Positions 1-13,414 of a DNA stretch of 64,000 nt are shown piece by piece. Position 1 is the first letter of the stretch; every line of letters starts with the position of its first letter. The position numbers and the translations under genes are program-made. The notes beneath the pieces are model-generated. The model did no database searches. It saw only the letters and a list, made by a program, of their open reading frames with translations, and was not told the DNA's origin. The DNA comes from Berberis thunbergii (Eukaryota; Streptophyta; Magnoliopsida; Ranunculales; Berberidaceae), in contig QNQO01000830.1 in the NCBI GenBank assembly GCA_003290165.1, forward strand, positions 310,001 to 374,000, in the 5' to 3' direction.

Positions 1-1945
1 TATGGTAAGGAGACATGATGGTGGAACGCTGATGTGCAACAAACCATTGCGGAAAAGAAAAGATGCTTTAAGGTGTGGCAAAAAGATAAGTGCCTAAAGT
101 CTTATGAGCTTTATAAGCAGGCTAAGAAGTTGAGTAGTAGAGCAGTAGGGGAAGCTAAGAGGAAAACGTATGATGCTCTTTATAATAGGCTAGGTACGAA
201 GGAAGGGGAAAATGATATTTTCAAAATAGCTAAAGCTAGATAATGAAAAATTAGGGACTTGAGTCATGTTAAGTGTGTTAAGCATGAGGATGAAAGAGTT
301 TTAATGCATGATAAAACTATTTTAGATAGATGGAATGATTACTTTTGGAACCTACTTAATGGAACACATGTAGGGGAGTTAAACTTGGAGGGTTATGCTT
401 CACAGGAAGGGAGAGATCGCATGTTCCATCGCAGAGTTAGTGTCACAGAAGTGAGAGAAGCTTTAAAAGAATGAAGACAGGGAAGGCCGTTGGACTGGAT
501 GACATACCAATTGAAGCATGGAAATGTCTTGGAGAAGTTGGGATTCAATGGCTAACTAAGCTCTTTAATAGGATTTTGGAAACTAGAAAAATGTCAGATT
601 CATGGAGGCATAGCATTGTGGTACCAATTTATAAGAATAAATAGGATATCCAAAATTGCTCGAACTATAGAGGGATAAATCTTATGAGTCATACGATGAA
701 ACTTTGGGATATGATTATAGAACGAAGACTTAGGAGTTTAACCACGATTTCGGATAATCAATTTGGATTTATGCCGGGTAGGTCTACTACGGAGGCCATC
801 TTTCTGTTTAGGCAAACTATAGAAAAATATCGAGAAGCACGTAAGAGTTTGCATATGGTTTTATTGATCTGGAGAAAGCATATGATAGGGTCACCAGGGA
901 GTTAATTTGGTGGGTGCTTGAAAGAAAGAAAGTGTCTCAATGTTATGTCGATATCATTAAGGATATGTATTAAAGGGGCTGTAACAAGTGTTCGCTCAGT
1001 AGGTGGGATGTCCAGTGAATTTCCAGTGTCAATAGGACTACATCAAGAGTCTGCGTTAAGCCCATATCTCTTTGCTTTGGTCATGGATGAGTTGACGAGA
1101 CATCTGCAAGAAGATGTACCTTGGTGCATGTTATTTGCAAATGATATTGTCTTAATGGATGAGACTAGTGCAGGTTTAAGTCAGAAATTAGTTAAGTGGC
1201 GGGAGGCTTTAGAGAGTAAAGGTTTTAGATTTAGCCGTTCGAAGACGGAGTATCTAGTGTGCAACTTTGGTTGTGAACCAAGAGGGAGAAGTAATGCAAT
1301 TGAGATCGAAGGTGTAGAGGTCCCAGAGTGTGAGGCTATTTGATATCTAGGATCTATAATTCAAAAGAATGGGGCTATTGGAGAAGATGTAGACCATAGG
1401 ATTAAAGCTGGTTGGTTGAAATAGAGAATGGCGTCAGAAGTATTATGCGATAGAAGGATGCCTGCAAGGCTAAAAGGAAAATTCTATAAAACAATTGTTC
1501 GACCAGCCATGCTATACGGTTCAGAATGTTGGGCTAGTACGGGACAACATACGCATAAGATGACAGTAGCAGAAATGCGTATGTTAAGGTGGATGTGTGG
1601 TAAAACTCGTAAGGATAAAATTAGAAAGAAAGAATTAGGATATACTTAGGTGTAGCGCCCATAGAGGATAAAATTAGAGAAAGACGTTTAACTTGGTTTG
1701 GTCATGTGCGGAGGAGACCAAGCACAACGCCAATTAGAAAATGTCTAGCTTGGCAAATTAACGGAGGGTGTAGACGGAGGGAATGACCGTTGAAAACTTG
1801 GATGAAGGCGGTGAATGAAGATATCATTGAGCTTGGATTAGGCGAGGATATGTGGGAAAATTGCGTTGCTTGGAGAACCAAAATCCATGTAGCCGACCCG
1901 AAAATCTCGGGAATGGGCTTTGATGATGATGATGATGATTATTGT
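1..1945 (+). mobile_element. RTE-type non-LTR retrotransposon (LINE), copy 1, decayed
   Basis: The 3' part of an RTE-clade LINE; the 5' end lies outside the window. Translating the plus strand in switching frames gives reverse transcriptase blocks: the fingers motif FGFMPGRSTTEA near 763-800, a block around 1010-1080 ([25 protein letters not shown]), and the catalytic region [11 protein letters not shown] near 1130-1165. The family has ADD there; this copy has AND, so a catalytic Asp is lost. Stops and frameshifts at about 243, 474, 905, 1343 and 1649 show it is dead. The 3' end is GGGAATGGGCTTTGATGATG followed by GAT repeats, the simple-repeat tail typical of plant RTE elements. It matches the copy at 49514-51167 almost throughout. 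Confidence 0.9.
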
Positions 1946-2430
1946 TTTCAAATTTTCTACTATAATACAATTTTAAGTACTTTTTCTATTAAAAATAAAT
2001 ATAACATTGGATAAAAACACAAAATCACAAATCCTTTTTTTTGTGAAACTTATAACTTAGTAGCATTCCATAAAACAATTTCAATAAAATTGGCATATAT
2101 ATAAAAGTATATAATAAAAAATGGTGTCTGGCGCCCAAGTCAGCTCGCCTAGCGCCTTGGACAATATAGACTACCAATAATTTTTAATTATAAATAATGG
2201 TTGTTTTTAAATTTATGTGTACATGTTTTTATTTTTATTATTATTTTTTTTGTACCTAATTACTCATATAAATCAAATAAAAAATTATTATTATTAGTTG
2301 TAGGTTATAGTTACGCACTTACATTGACATGTGTGAGGCTTTATGTTTCATGCGCTGAGAATTGCCCTTTGGGTTTGTAATCTCAAACCCCTCCACATTT
2401 AAAAACCTTGGTATTAATATGAAATAAACT
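1946..2430. other. AT-rich intergenic DNA, no gene seen
   Basis: AT-rich sequence with short A/T runs and a (TTA)n stretch near 2230-2300. I see no coding signal, RNA gene or complete repeat here. Confidence 0.5.
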
Positions 2431-3192
2431 CGTTGTAGTTAAGGCATTGAAGTGGAGGCGAGGCAGACGGGCCTAAATACGCTTGAGGCGGGGCGGACAC
2501 CTCAATGAAGTGAGGTTGTTTTAACATTTTTTTAAAGATATTTTATATAATAACTTGAAACATATCAGTGTAGTAGTATACATAATCATTTTGATAAGTA
2601 TCATAAGTAAATATGTACAAAAAGTGACACAATTACTTAGAATCGAAATAAAAATATAATAAAGTTGTATAACATAACAAAAAGATACACTACATAAGTA
2701 TTAAGTAACTTGCAAATATCCACTAAATTATTGAAAATCAATAATAGAAATAATAGAAACTTGAGAATATTGAGCATTTGTTAGAAGAAATTGATGGAAT
2801 GGTTGTAAAATTCACAAGTATGATCACTATTGGTATTCCAAAGTATAAAAAAAATTGAACTATGTTATAAAAATTAAAGATTGATGTTGATCACAGACTG
2901 ATCAAAACATGTTATATTTTGTCCAAAAAATAATAAAAAAAGTATAACAAATTTATCAACCTTAAAAACGTTTTATCTTGTTTTTATCAAATTTATCAAA
3001 TATTACACCAAGAAACGTAAAACCCTATTATAGTGTGTTGCAACCTCTTTTTGTTGCAATTGGGCTGCAAATGGGTTGGCTGCAACCATTTTTAGGCTGA
3101 GGCGGATGCTTCATTTCACCGCACCGTATTGCCTTATTTTGAGGCGAAATTTTGTAAAAATGCCTTGAGGCACGCCAACCTTTACTGCAGTG
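2431..3192. mobile_element. hAT-like non-autonomous element (MITE)
   Basis: The left end reads CGTTGTAGTTAAGGCATTGA and the reverse complement of the right end reads CACTGCAGTAAAGGTTGGCG, an imperfect terminal inverted repeat. The flanks AATAAACT (2423-2430) and AATAAAAT (3193-3200) are an 8-bp target-site duplication with one mismatch, as expected for hAT. Both ends are rich in GAGGCG/CGCCTC subterminal motifs. No transposase is encoded. Confidence 0.55.
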
Positions 3193-4229
3193 AATAAAAT
3201 AAAAAGTTTTGATCAACCACACTTCAAAACCTAACCTTATGTGTTTGAATTGTTGAATTGTTTTAATCTTTAATGCCAAATCCTTTAGAATTCGAAATAA
3301 AATCTGCAACTATTTGAATATATGGAGTATGGGATTTTCAGTGTCCGAGGATTGCAATTGGCTTTATCCATTTTGTGGAGGCACTTTTCCTTATTTGATG
3401 GGAGGAGTGATAGATTATTATACAAAATTTTTAGCATTAACAGTTGGAGAATATAGAGTTTGAGAAATATGGGAGACTATGCATTGATGAAGTGGAAAAA
3501 TGAGTACAAGGGGGCAAATTGAATTGGTTTAAAATTTTATCAAATTTTATCGGCACGTAGAAAATTTTGATGTAACTAAATAACTTTTAATATCAGTTGG
3601 GCACTTGCCCTCACTTGCCCCTATGTAATCCGTGGCCACAGTCAAGCGTTATTTTGTATATGTTTTTTACATGTGATCTGAAAGAGCAGAAAAAAAGGCA
3701 CGGGTTACCCTCATTTTAGAGACGGTTGTCAATGTTGATTTACCCTTTCTATCCTCTTCCTCAAGTGAGAGTAGTTCAAGTTATTTATTTATTTATTTTG
3801 CATCAAATGAGAAACACATGCACAAGATAAACTGACTGTGACGGACCAAGATCAAACTAAATTTATAGAAGGGACTAAAGACGTTTACCCTGTTAGTACG
3901 AGGACCAACATCAACTTTACTAAGCAAAACAAGCAATTTATTATTAATAAAAGGCCGTGTTTGAATATAAAAATTTCTACAACTCTTTCCTTGAGAGTTC
4001 TTGTATAGAGCGTTTGTTGATTCTATTCTTTCATGGGGTTTGAGTTTGCAAATTTAGACCAACGGGTTTTTATTTTTTAGTGACAAATTTGGTGCAACCC
4101 TTTTGCAATCATTGGCCAAGGGCGCAAATAGTATCTTAAGGAAAGTGTGATCCAAATGAGGGAGACCAGTACTTATCAGTAGTATGTTGGCTATTATTTC
4201 CACTTATTATATCTCTTTGTTTTAGATAC
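3193..4229. other. AT-rich intergenic DNA, no gene seen
   Basis: No open frame, splice-consistent exon or repeat end could be supported in this stretch. Confidence 0.4.
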
Positions 4230-5440
4230 CTTCTTTGGTAGCTAAGATGATCGAAAGGATTATTAGAAACCTTTTTGTGGTGTGGTGATGAGGACAAAAG
4301 GTTTCATGCATTATATTGGGACTTGTATGGCTAAAGAGGTCGGACAACTTAGCATTCAATCTTTCTTGATGATGATACAACATTTCATTGCAAGTGATTG
4401 TGGGGATGTGACTCAGAAAAAGGGAGTTTGTGGAAGGAGGTGATTAAAACAAAGTATGATCCGATGGGTTCAAATTGGATTCCAGAGGACTTTTGGAATG
4501 GGGTGGAGGTGGTTGTTGGCCGAGGTGACTAGGTTAAGTTCTGGTACGATGTATGCTGTGTTGAATCTCTCAAAGACAAATTTCCAAGACTTTTTGCTTA
4601 ATGTATATGAAGTGTGATTTAGTGTGGACATACGAGATCAATGTAATGGAATGATGAATTGGGAGTTACATCTTCGTAGAACGACACTTTCTACGTGAGA
4701 GGTGGCTGAATTTGTTGAATTGATTTGCATGTTGGAAGGAATATTGTTGGGGAATATGAAGGGAAATGGGTTTACAAAAGAGGATATGGATAAAGTCTTC
4801 TCACTCTTCTGTCGCCTAGCCATGAGTCCGTTGCCTGTTGGTGCTCACCTAAATTTCAAAGTTGTTTTGGAACAAAATGGCTCCTGCTAGGGTCCCTTTC
4901 TTATGTAGACCATGGTAACTGATTCTATCCAAAGTTGTGTTAGCTCATAGAGGCATGGGCATCAACATGAGCTGCACCTTTTCTGAGAATTTTCCAGAAA
5001 GCTCGGTGCACCTTCTTCTTCATTGCAAGTAGGTTAGATTGGTTTGGAGTTATCTGATCAGTAATTTTAGCATACATTTGGGGGATGCCAGCGTTCATGG
5101 AGGGGTTGTTGAGGTCCATTAAGTGCCCGAGCCAACTTTCTACTAAAGGGAAAATCTTTTGGAAGTTATTACCTTCTGTTATGTGCTGGTCGTTTTGCTA
5201 GAGCGAAACACAGAATAAATCTGTAATAGAGCCACTGTTTTGGGAGGCAGTAACAATGGAGGTGTTAATCTTTTGTGGAGCTGGATGTTCATCACCCGTC
5301 CTTCTAAGGGATAATTTTTTTAGGCCCTGTGTGCTAGTTGCACCTATGATTTTAGGACCTTGATACTTTCAAGGTTGTTATTCATTATGTTAGCAATTCA
5401 AAGGTTTCAATAAAACTTTTACCTTTAAAAAAAGGAAAGA
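4230..5440 (+). mobile_element. L1-type LINE 3' fragment, decayed
   Basis: Frame-switching translation gives the region downstream of the reverse transcriptase of plant L1 LINEs. First comes SEKGSLWKEVIKTKYDPMG (about 4410-4465), then VGRGD plus KFWYDVCCVESLKDKFPRLF (about 4515-4596), then a degenerate zinc-binding segment ending HLLLHC around 5010-5030. There are many stops. The 3' end has a short A-rich tail near 5425-5440. It lies just upstream of the exons starting at 5621 and may sit in an intron of that gene. Confidence 0.75.
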
Positions 5441-5620
5441 ATGGTTGTTGACTCGGGCGTTTCTCCTTTTCTATCTCGTTCCTTTGTCACTTCTTATACT
5501 TATAGTTAATTTTCTCCAACAGAAGTTTGTTCCTAGTTGCAAGTTGCAACTCAGCTGACTATTTTATTTGTTGTTGAGATTGACCCACACCATTTTTTTT
5601 GTAAATTTTATACTATGCAG

Positions 5621-8600
5621 ATGTCACCGAGTAGGCAAAACCTTATCAAATGCGAAATGCAACACATGCCGAGGCACAGCAAGTTTGGCAATGTGCCTCG
5701 ATTGTAGTACCATACTTTGTGACGACAGGTTTGAGCACTTGTAACATGGATGAATAAATATTCTTTTGGTTTCTTTTCCTTGAGTTGAAATCATTGCTTT
5801 TGGATTTTATTTATTTGTTCGATATCAGTTGCTGAATTAGATCTTTCTGCCCTTCAGTTCAGGTCATCTAAATGAGCATATCGTTGCACATCCTTCTCAT
5901 ACACAGTTTTACTCATACAAGCTCCAGTGTTTGGTAAGGCCCTCTCTGCTCGCTGTGTATGTTAAGCTTATAGACTTAGATTTTAAATGATCCAGCACAT
6001 GGCCCAGGAGTTAAAAGGAAGGGATTGTATATTACCATCAGTCTCTTTATCATGCCCCCCACATAGATAATCACTTTAAGTTTTTATCACAAACACCAAA
6101 CAAAGTCAAAATCAGTCAAGTGATGGTTAGCTTTTTCAACCCTTTTTTCTCTTTGCTCAACACAAAATACCTCCTTGGGCAACCTTGAGCAATAACAAGC
6201 TAGTGGTTAAAAGAATCGGAGCCTATGGCAGGACCTCAACTTAACTCAAGCACACAACACAACACATTTAGATTTCCTTCAAACAGTGTGTTGGTTTTCT
6301 TGCTTCAACAATAGACCATCCTCGATGGCTTCTCTTCACACCCATTTGCCACTCCACTATAATGACTAGGAGCAGCTCAGAGTAACCATTCTTTATAATT
6401 TCAACCGCTTGGTTTCAATTCAGAGTATCCATTTCATTAGTGTTTGCTGGTCTGCCATTACAAAGAAACAGATAAACTCATTTTGCTCAGCCAAACTTTC
6501 ATATTGTTGCAGTTACAAAACATTTTTTTAGGTTGAAAAAGTTACATTTTAATGTTTTCAGTACAACGAAATCCTCCCAATTTAAGGAGTTCAGTTAAGA
6601 AAAATCTAATGCGAGCTTGGAAAACCCTAACCGATGGCTAACTTGATTTTGACTTTGTGTGGTGTTTATGATAAAAATTTGTGAGTGATTATTTACGTGG
6701 GGGATGTGATAAAAATGCTGGTGGTATTATACGGTCCCTAAAGGATGTATGAAAGTGGAATAGTGAAGTGTCACTTTTAGATAGCATTCTCGTTTCCTAA
6801 CTTGTATAGTTGTGTATGCATAGGTTTCCACCTTAGCTTTTACTCAGATCATAAATTAGATAGCATTCTCGTTTCCTAAACTTTGAATATGATACTCTCT
6901 CCCAAGTAACAGAGGTTTTAGATTCATCTTGATAATTTATTTCCTGTTTTTCGCAGATTATGAAATCAATATATCGTGTGGCCTTTGTTACTATATAGTG
7001 TCTCTTATATGATGAAAACATGACTCATTTTGACTCAGGTAAAATGCTGTAAATCAACGTGCGTTGTAACTGATATTAAGGAACTCTTGACATGCCACCA
7101 TTGCTTCAATAAAGCATTTGACAAATTTTACGACATGTATACTGCTACATGGTAACGTTTTCTTTCCTGTTCTTTTCATTTGCTAGGACCTTCCATCAGA
7201 AATCTCCTCATTAAAATGTTCTTGCATTTTGTTGATGAGAAATGACCCTTGTTTAGAGAAACTGGTTCACCTCTTACCTGTAAGATGAATGGACGTTTCC
7301 ATGATAATGTGAAGTCAATTAAAGAAGGCTAGCATACTAGCCTGCATGTGTTTGGAGGCACTGTGTGGCATTTGAAACCTTGGTGTGCTACTGAAATATG
7401 TGATGAGCAAATAAAATAAAATAAAAAAGAGTGATACTTGATAGCCTTTAATATTAAGGTTATGATTGCATGCTCATTCTAATTTCACATGTTCGAGCTT
7501 TCATTCTTGCTCTTTGCTGGTATTTGATCATCCAAACCAGTGTTAGTGAATCATGTATTGTGCTGCTAAATGTAAAGTGCAAGATTCCTAATCTATCTTA
7601 AGTCATATCGCAAAGGTGTATATACGGGTCTGTGTTTGTAAATAAGAAAATATACTAAAGAAGTAAGTGGACTTCACAGCCATCTACTAATTAAATCATA
7701 CTTAAGTTATGAGCTAGCAGATTATAGGTTCTAGTATACATTACATGCCAATTAGTAAAGCCAGAAAACAGTGTGTAGCAAGTAAAATAAATAAGCAAAA
7801 ATCTAATAACATTAAAAAAATTAAAAATAAAAAAACGAAAACTTACTCCCCTTGAATAGCATGGTAAAAAACAAAAAGGAAGATGGAAACTAAAGTAGTA
7901 TCTACACCCTTTTTGTTATTTAGTTTTTTGTGTTGGATTGCTTTAAATTCAAGTGCAAATTTCATTGTTTACAACCATGTGTAAGTAAGTGCAATGTACG
8001 TGCAAGTGGCTAGCATATGTAAAATTATAATAATAAATTGTTTAAATAATATAAATATAGCATGGAAAACTAAAATTTTGGCCCATTGGAGAATAGTTCA
8101 TGTAGAAAGAGAGAAATGAAAGGAAGAAGAAACAAAGGAGGAGACGGTTAGATTATTGTCCCCCCCCCCAGGCTCTTCTCCACCAAAATTGTAAATGAAT
8201 TGCAACGTTCTAATATACCGTAAAAATCGTTCACGATTATTCTGATCTGTTTTGAAATGAAAACCTTGCAATTCGATATAAATCGAACTTAAAATCACAA
8301 CTTCTTGTGATTTCTACAACATGATCCAAATCACAAAGAAAAAAATTGACACCTAGCAAAAAGATCCCAAGTTTTTCAGGAATATCAATAGTTTAGAATG
8401 AAAAAACCAGGGATGGTCTATTAGAAAAACTGAATTGTAATATTGTCCTTTTTTGTTAAAGAAATCGAATTGTAATATAATCATATCTTAAAAATGAAGG
8501 GCTTGGTAAAAAAATATAAGGTAAAAATAAGGGAAAAGATTTTCAAGCTGAAATCTACAATTTCAGTTTCAGTAACAGGAGAATCAAGTAATGTATTATA

Positions 8601-9232
8601 AGTCGAAGCAACGAAGCATTGTCACTACTCATTTAACTTTTAACCTTAATTTCTCCTAATCCAAGTTGTGAAAACAACGGCATTGATACCAGCAACCTGA
8701 CATCAGTGTTAGACTGTCACTTCTCGGGCCATCTCTGAAACATTAGCCAATTTGGTACCTTACGATGATAATTTATTTTTTGGAGCACTAATAAACCTTT
8801 TTGAGAAATACATGTGTTTCATTATGTCCTATCTGTTTTTAGAGAGTAATTACTATTGGTTGCATAAAGCAGGAAACGAGATGGAATTTTTATTATCTCG
8901 GGTTCCATTTGCTGTGAAGAACACTTCACTTGGTAAGTAAAACAACTTCGTCATTTATAATTTGAACCTTCATTTGAATAGTTAAGTCTTACTTGCCATT
9001 GCCCATGAGTGCAGGCACAGAATGAATTGCCCGAGTGCAAATGTAGAAGGCAGTGCATACATTATCAGGAGTAACACACATAGAGATAAGTGTATTCAGC
9101 TCAATGACTTTATTTTCTGACAGGTTCAAGTGAGCAAATTACCTTCTCCCAATTTCTGGATTTAGTGGAATCTTTCTTACTGATCAAATCAATAGAACAA
9201 TATGAAGAACCTTTATTATTAATTGTGATGAG
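5621..9232 (+). CDS. Five exons of a Cys/His-rich zinc-finger (UBP-like) protein, partial
   Basis: I do not recognise the gene by name. Five exons join in one open frame with GT-AG borders: 5621-5728, 5858-5933, 7039-7151, 9015-9070 and 9124-9232. Codon phases carry over at every junction (AG+T, codon boundary, TG+G, A+GT), which is strong evidence of a real spliced gene. The product is rich in paired Cys/His: CHRVGK, KCNTC, MCLDCSTILCDD, GHLNEHIVAHPSH, KCCKSTC and CHHC, and the order resembles a UBP-type or other treble-clef zinc finger. After the finger come FDKFYDMYTATWHRMNCP and an acidic, Leu-rich segment. Exon 1 here begins inside a codon, so upstream exons exist or existed. I could not place the next exon after 9232 or a stop. 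It could be a recent pseudogene if flanking exons are missing. Confidence 0.65.
7152..9014 (+). other. Large intron of the zinc-finger gene
   Basis: Bounded by GTAACG (7152) and a GTGCAG acceptor (9014). AT-rich, with a C-run at 8160-8170. Open frames inside it are short and show no recognisable product. Confidence 0.5.
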
Positions 9233-9659
9233 GTTGATTTAGTTGATTTTCTCTGTTTCTATAATGTATTACGACTATAATCTTCAAGGATAAGTAAATG
9301 ACTATAAAAGTTTGTCAATGGTTGGGAAGTTGGGTAAAGCAGATCCGGAAGCAATTGCCACATATTGGGTGACTGCTTGAAGAAGGCAAATGATTCAGAA
9401 ACATTTGATATGTTCAGTTGTCAGAGTAGAGTTCCTGGATACTGCATATGCTCATCTATGATACCTGGATACTTCTACCATATTGTGTCCACATTTGATG
9501 ATACTGCTTCATAGTTATATCAGACGTACTCCATGAGTACTTGTATCACATTCTGTATAAACACATACAAATATTTGCTTATTATTAATTTTTTAAATAA
9601 CAATAGGAGGTTGGCACTGTTGTGGTGCTAATAGGCCTTTTTAGTGCCTTGCCATGCCC
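9233..9659. other. Downstream sequence, no supported exon
   Basis: A stretch near 9315-9390 stays open in one frame, but no splice-consistent join to the exon ending at 9232 could be confirmed. Confidence 0.3.
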
Positions 9660-10149
9660 CATGCCCCTGAGAACATAGAAGCATGATCAAGTTGTCAGGT
9701 CTAGCCTAAACATGACCCAAACTTAGAGTCCTTCAACCCCAATCCTATGCAACATGGGTAGATCACGTTCATTGGATTAGATTGATTTTTCACTTCATGT
9801 ACATATAAATTTCTATTTTTAAATGTATTACAAAAAAAAAAAAATGAAGTATATGAAACATTGCTCACCTTGCTTAACATTCATTTAGTTATATTATTTA
9901 TTTTATTTTTTTGTGATTTTGAGAGAATACATGGAGTTCATGGTCACCTAACTCTTGATTCTCTTTCCTCTTTCTTTCATTATCTATATATTTTTTTTGT
10001 TAAATATTTTTTATGAAGTTTTTCGTATTCCAAGCACAATGTAACATTCAGTTCATACAAGTCCCAGGCAATTATGGTATTATTCATCTTTAAGAACCCC
10101 AAGCTATAGACATGAAGCAGAATATAAGTTAGGTAGGAAAGGATATACC
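9660..10149 (+). repeat. Duplicated distal upstream segment of the chitinase unit
   Basis: This resembles 17930-18060: both have a GATCAAG/GATTAAGCTGTCA stretch, TCAACCCCAATCC, and GATTTTTCACTTCATGTA followed by an AT-rich run. The duplication behind chitinase copies 1 and 2 therefore reached several hundred bp upstream of the start codons. Confidence 0.55.
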
Positions 10150-10375
10150 CTTTCACTCTCATCATTATTTGTTTTATGGAACAAACAAACATGTATAACA
10201 TATGGGATGCTACAGGCCGTTAAACTTTCAACCAAAAACATTCACATTTTTAATCCTAAAAGAATGGTGGGACTGAGCGACCCTTAAACCACAAATTCTG
10301 GTATATAAGACTGAACCCACACACACTCAGCTCATCAAATACAACTAATCAACACCACTCAGAAGTCGCTCAAGC
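10150..10375 (+). promoter_or_regulatory. Promoter of chitinase copy 1
   Basis: The block contains a TTTGTTTTATGGAACAAACA-like motif, AACTTTCAACCAAAAACATT, and a TATA box TATATAAG at 10302-10309, 67 bp before the ATG. The same block precedes the ATGs at 18552 and 19925, with a further orphan copy at 19480-19600. Confidence 0.7.
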
Positions 10376-11260
<885 letters not shown>

Positions 11261-11489
11261 AATCTCATGGACAAGCTTTCCTAAATGCTTAACCCCATTT
11301 AACTATGTTTCCGTCAACCTTGTTCCAAACAAATGTATTCAGTTGTATATTTAAACTGTGTGACCATGATTCTCCTTTTATATAATAAATGTTTCAGTTC
11401 AATCAAATAGCTTTGACCTAAAAGCATCAAAGATTACTCAACTTAGATGACCAGTTAAAATTTAGAAGGATGTATTTTTTATTTTTTTA

Positions 11490-11527
<38 letters not shown>

Positions 11528-11540
11528 TATTTTTTATGTT
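11490..11540. repeat. (ATT)n / (AT)n microsatellite
   Basis: Uninterrupted TTA repeats run into TATATATATAT. Simple sequence repeat with no coding role. Confidence 0.85.
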
Positions 11541-11695
11541 GCCAGGATTACAGTTCCCACCTCTGCACGATTTGGGATTGGGCTTGTCCCGGTCCGAGAT
11601 AGCAGAAGGTTTTGAGCAGACATGGTTGGTCCAGGCCCAGGCCCTATTTTGAATAGCCCAATATTTGTTGAATATTGCGCCCAATTTGCAGCTTA

Positions 11696-13161
11696 GGTTC
11701 CGTTGGTATACGGTAAAAGAATGCATTTGCAAAAGTTTACGGCGGTTACATAAATTTAGGTACTTGGTTGACTTTACGGAAAATAGTTATTGGAATTTGA
11801 ATTCAGGACCTCCGCATCACCTAGTTATACATATCTGCAAAACTTTGTGGGACAAAATCTCCCGCATTAATTTGCAAAACTCTCATCATCTCATCTTACT
11901 CGAATTTTATTCTCAACTCCTTCATAAACACCCCAACCACCACCACCTTCACAACTACCGTCATCACCACCACCACCTTCACCTGCTCTGTCATCATGCG
12001 CCATCGCCACAACCACCACAATATAACCATAACAACCACTGCCATTGCCACTACCACAACCACCACCTCCATTGCCACTACCACAACCACCGCCATTGCC
12101 ACTATCACAAACCCCACTACTACCACCACCACCACCACCTCCACTAATACCACTACCATAGCATAATCACCCACAACCAACACTACCTTTACTATTACCA
12201 CCATAATCGGTGCCGCTACTATAACAAAACCATCACAACCACTGCTCCCCTGCCATTACCACCACCACTACCACCACAATCACCATAGCCACCACTACCA
12301 CTATCACCACCACCTCCAAGATCACCGATACCATAACATACCACAACCACCACCAACTTTACTAGCACCACCATAATTGTCCTCCACCACCATTGCCACC
12401 ACTGCAACTACCATAACACAACCACCATTACCACCACTATAGCATAATCACCACAACCACCACCACCTTCGTTACTACTACTGCCGCAACCACCACAACC
12501 ATTACCACTACCACCATTATATTCACCTAACCACCATAGCTTAGCCACCACAACCACTACCATTTTTAAATCACCGTCATTGCCACCACCCCCACAACCA
12601 TCGTAGCCACCACCATCCCACCGCCACTACCACCATCATCACCACCTCTAAGATCACCAATACCATAACATACCACAACCACCACCAACTTCACTAATAT
12701 CACCATATCCGTCCTCTCCGCCACCACTACCATCACCACCACCACAACTACCATAGCACAACCACCGTCACCACTACTATAGCATAATCACCACGACCAC
12801 CATCACCACTACTATAGCATAATCACCACAGCCACAAATACTTTTACTACTGCTGCAACCACCACCACCTTTATATTCACCGAACCACCATAGCTTAACC
12901 ACCACAACCATCACCATTTTAAACTCACAGCAATTTCCACCACCATCATCGCCCACATTCGTAATCACCATCAACACGATCACAACCACAACTACTGCCA
13001 TCACCACCACCACTACCAACAATCACTTGTCTAATTGCATCAATTTTATTTTAATATACCAAGCGCCCGTAAAGTAATGCAGTGCAAACCAATGCAATGC
13101 AAACTAATGCATTTGTGTTAATTTGCAACATGCATTATTTTACAGTGTACCAAGCGGAGCC
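11696..13161. mobile_element. PIF/Harbinger-like non-autonomous element
   Basis: The left end is GGTTCCGTTGGTATACGGTA and the reverse complement of the right end is GGCTCCGCTTGGTACACTGT; similarity continues through AAAA(G/T)AATGCAT for about 40 bp. Both ends are flanked by TTA (11693-11695 and 13162-13164), the 3-bp target duplication of PIF/Harbinger. There is no transposase. Most of the interior is a trinucleotide-rich array (see 11930-13022). Confidence 0.7.
11930..13022. repeat. Degenerate (CCA/CAC)n minisatellite with a higher-order period near 335 bp
   Basis: About 1.1 kb almost free of G on the plus strand, made of ACCACC/CACCAC-type triplets. Longer blocks recur: ATCACC(G/A)ATACCATAACATA at about 12321 and 12653, and TAGCATAATCACC at about 12157, 12441, 12779 and 12815. 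Open frames across it (poly-His/Thr on plus, poly-Val on minus) are by-products of the repeat, not genes. Confidence 0.9.
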
Positions 13162-13236
13162 TTAATGATCAAGATTCAGGAGAAGACTCAAACCAACAAC
13201 AAAGCTTATTAAGAACACCACCCTCATTTCTATCAC

Positions 13237-13262
13237 ACACTCTCTCTCTCTCTCTCTCTCTC
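13237..13262. repeat. (CT)n microsatellite
   Basis: A CT-repeat run just upstream of the mTERF pseudogene. CT/GA tracts are common in plant 5' leaders, and the adjacent AAACCCTAACCC stretch (13346-13358) is telo-box-like. These may be remnants of that gene's promoter or leader. Confidence 0.7.
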
Positions 13263-13414
13263 AAATGCATAATTCAAGATGATAATTTGTCTCCAAATCC
13301 TCCCACCTCCCACTCCCTAATCACCCTCCTCAAAATCCCAACTAAACCCTAACCCTAATTCCCTAAACCCAAACCCTGGAAGACCATGTAACCTCAAATC
13401 CTTCACCTCTCTCA

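Noticed and set aside
11665..12407. Long open frames encoding His/Thr-rich (plus) and Val-rich (minus) peptides
   Set aside because: They are by-products of the CCA-type array; composition follows the repeat on both strands.
13343..13379. Telomere-like CCCTAA repeats
   Set aside because: Only a few degenerate copies; more likely telo-box-like leader motifs of the mTERF fragment than an interstitial telomere.
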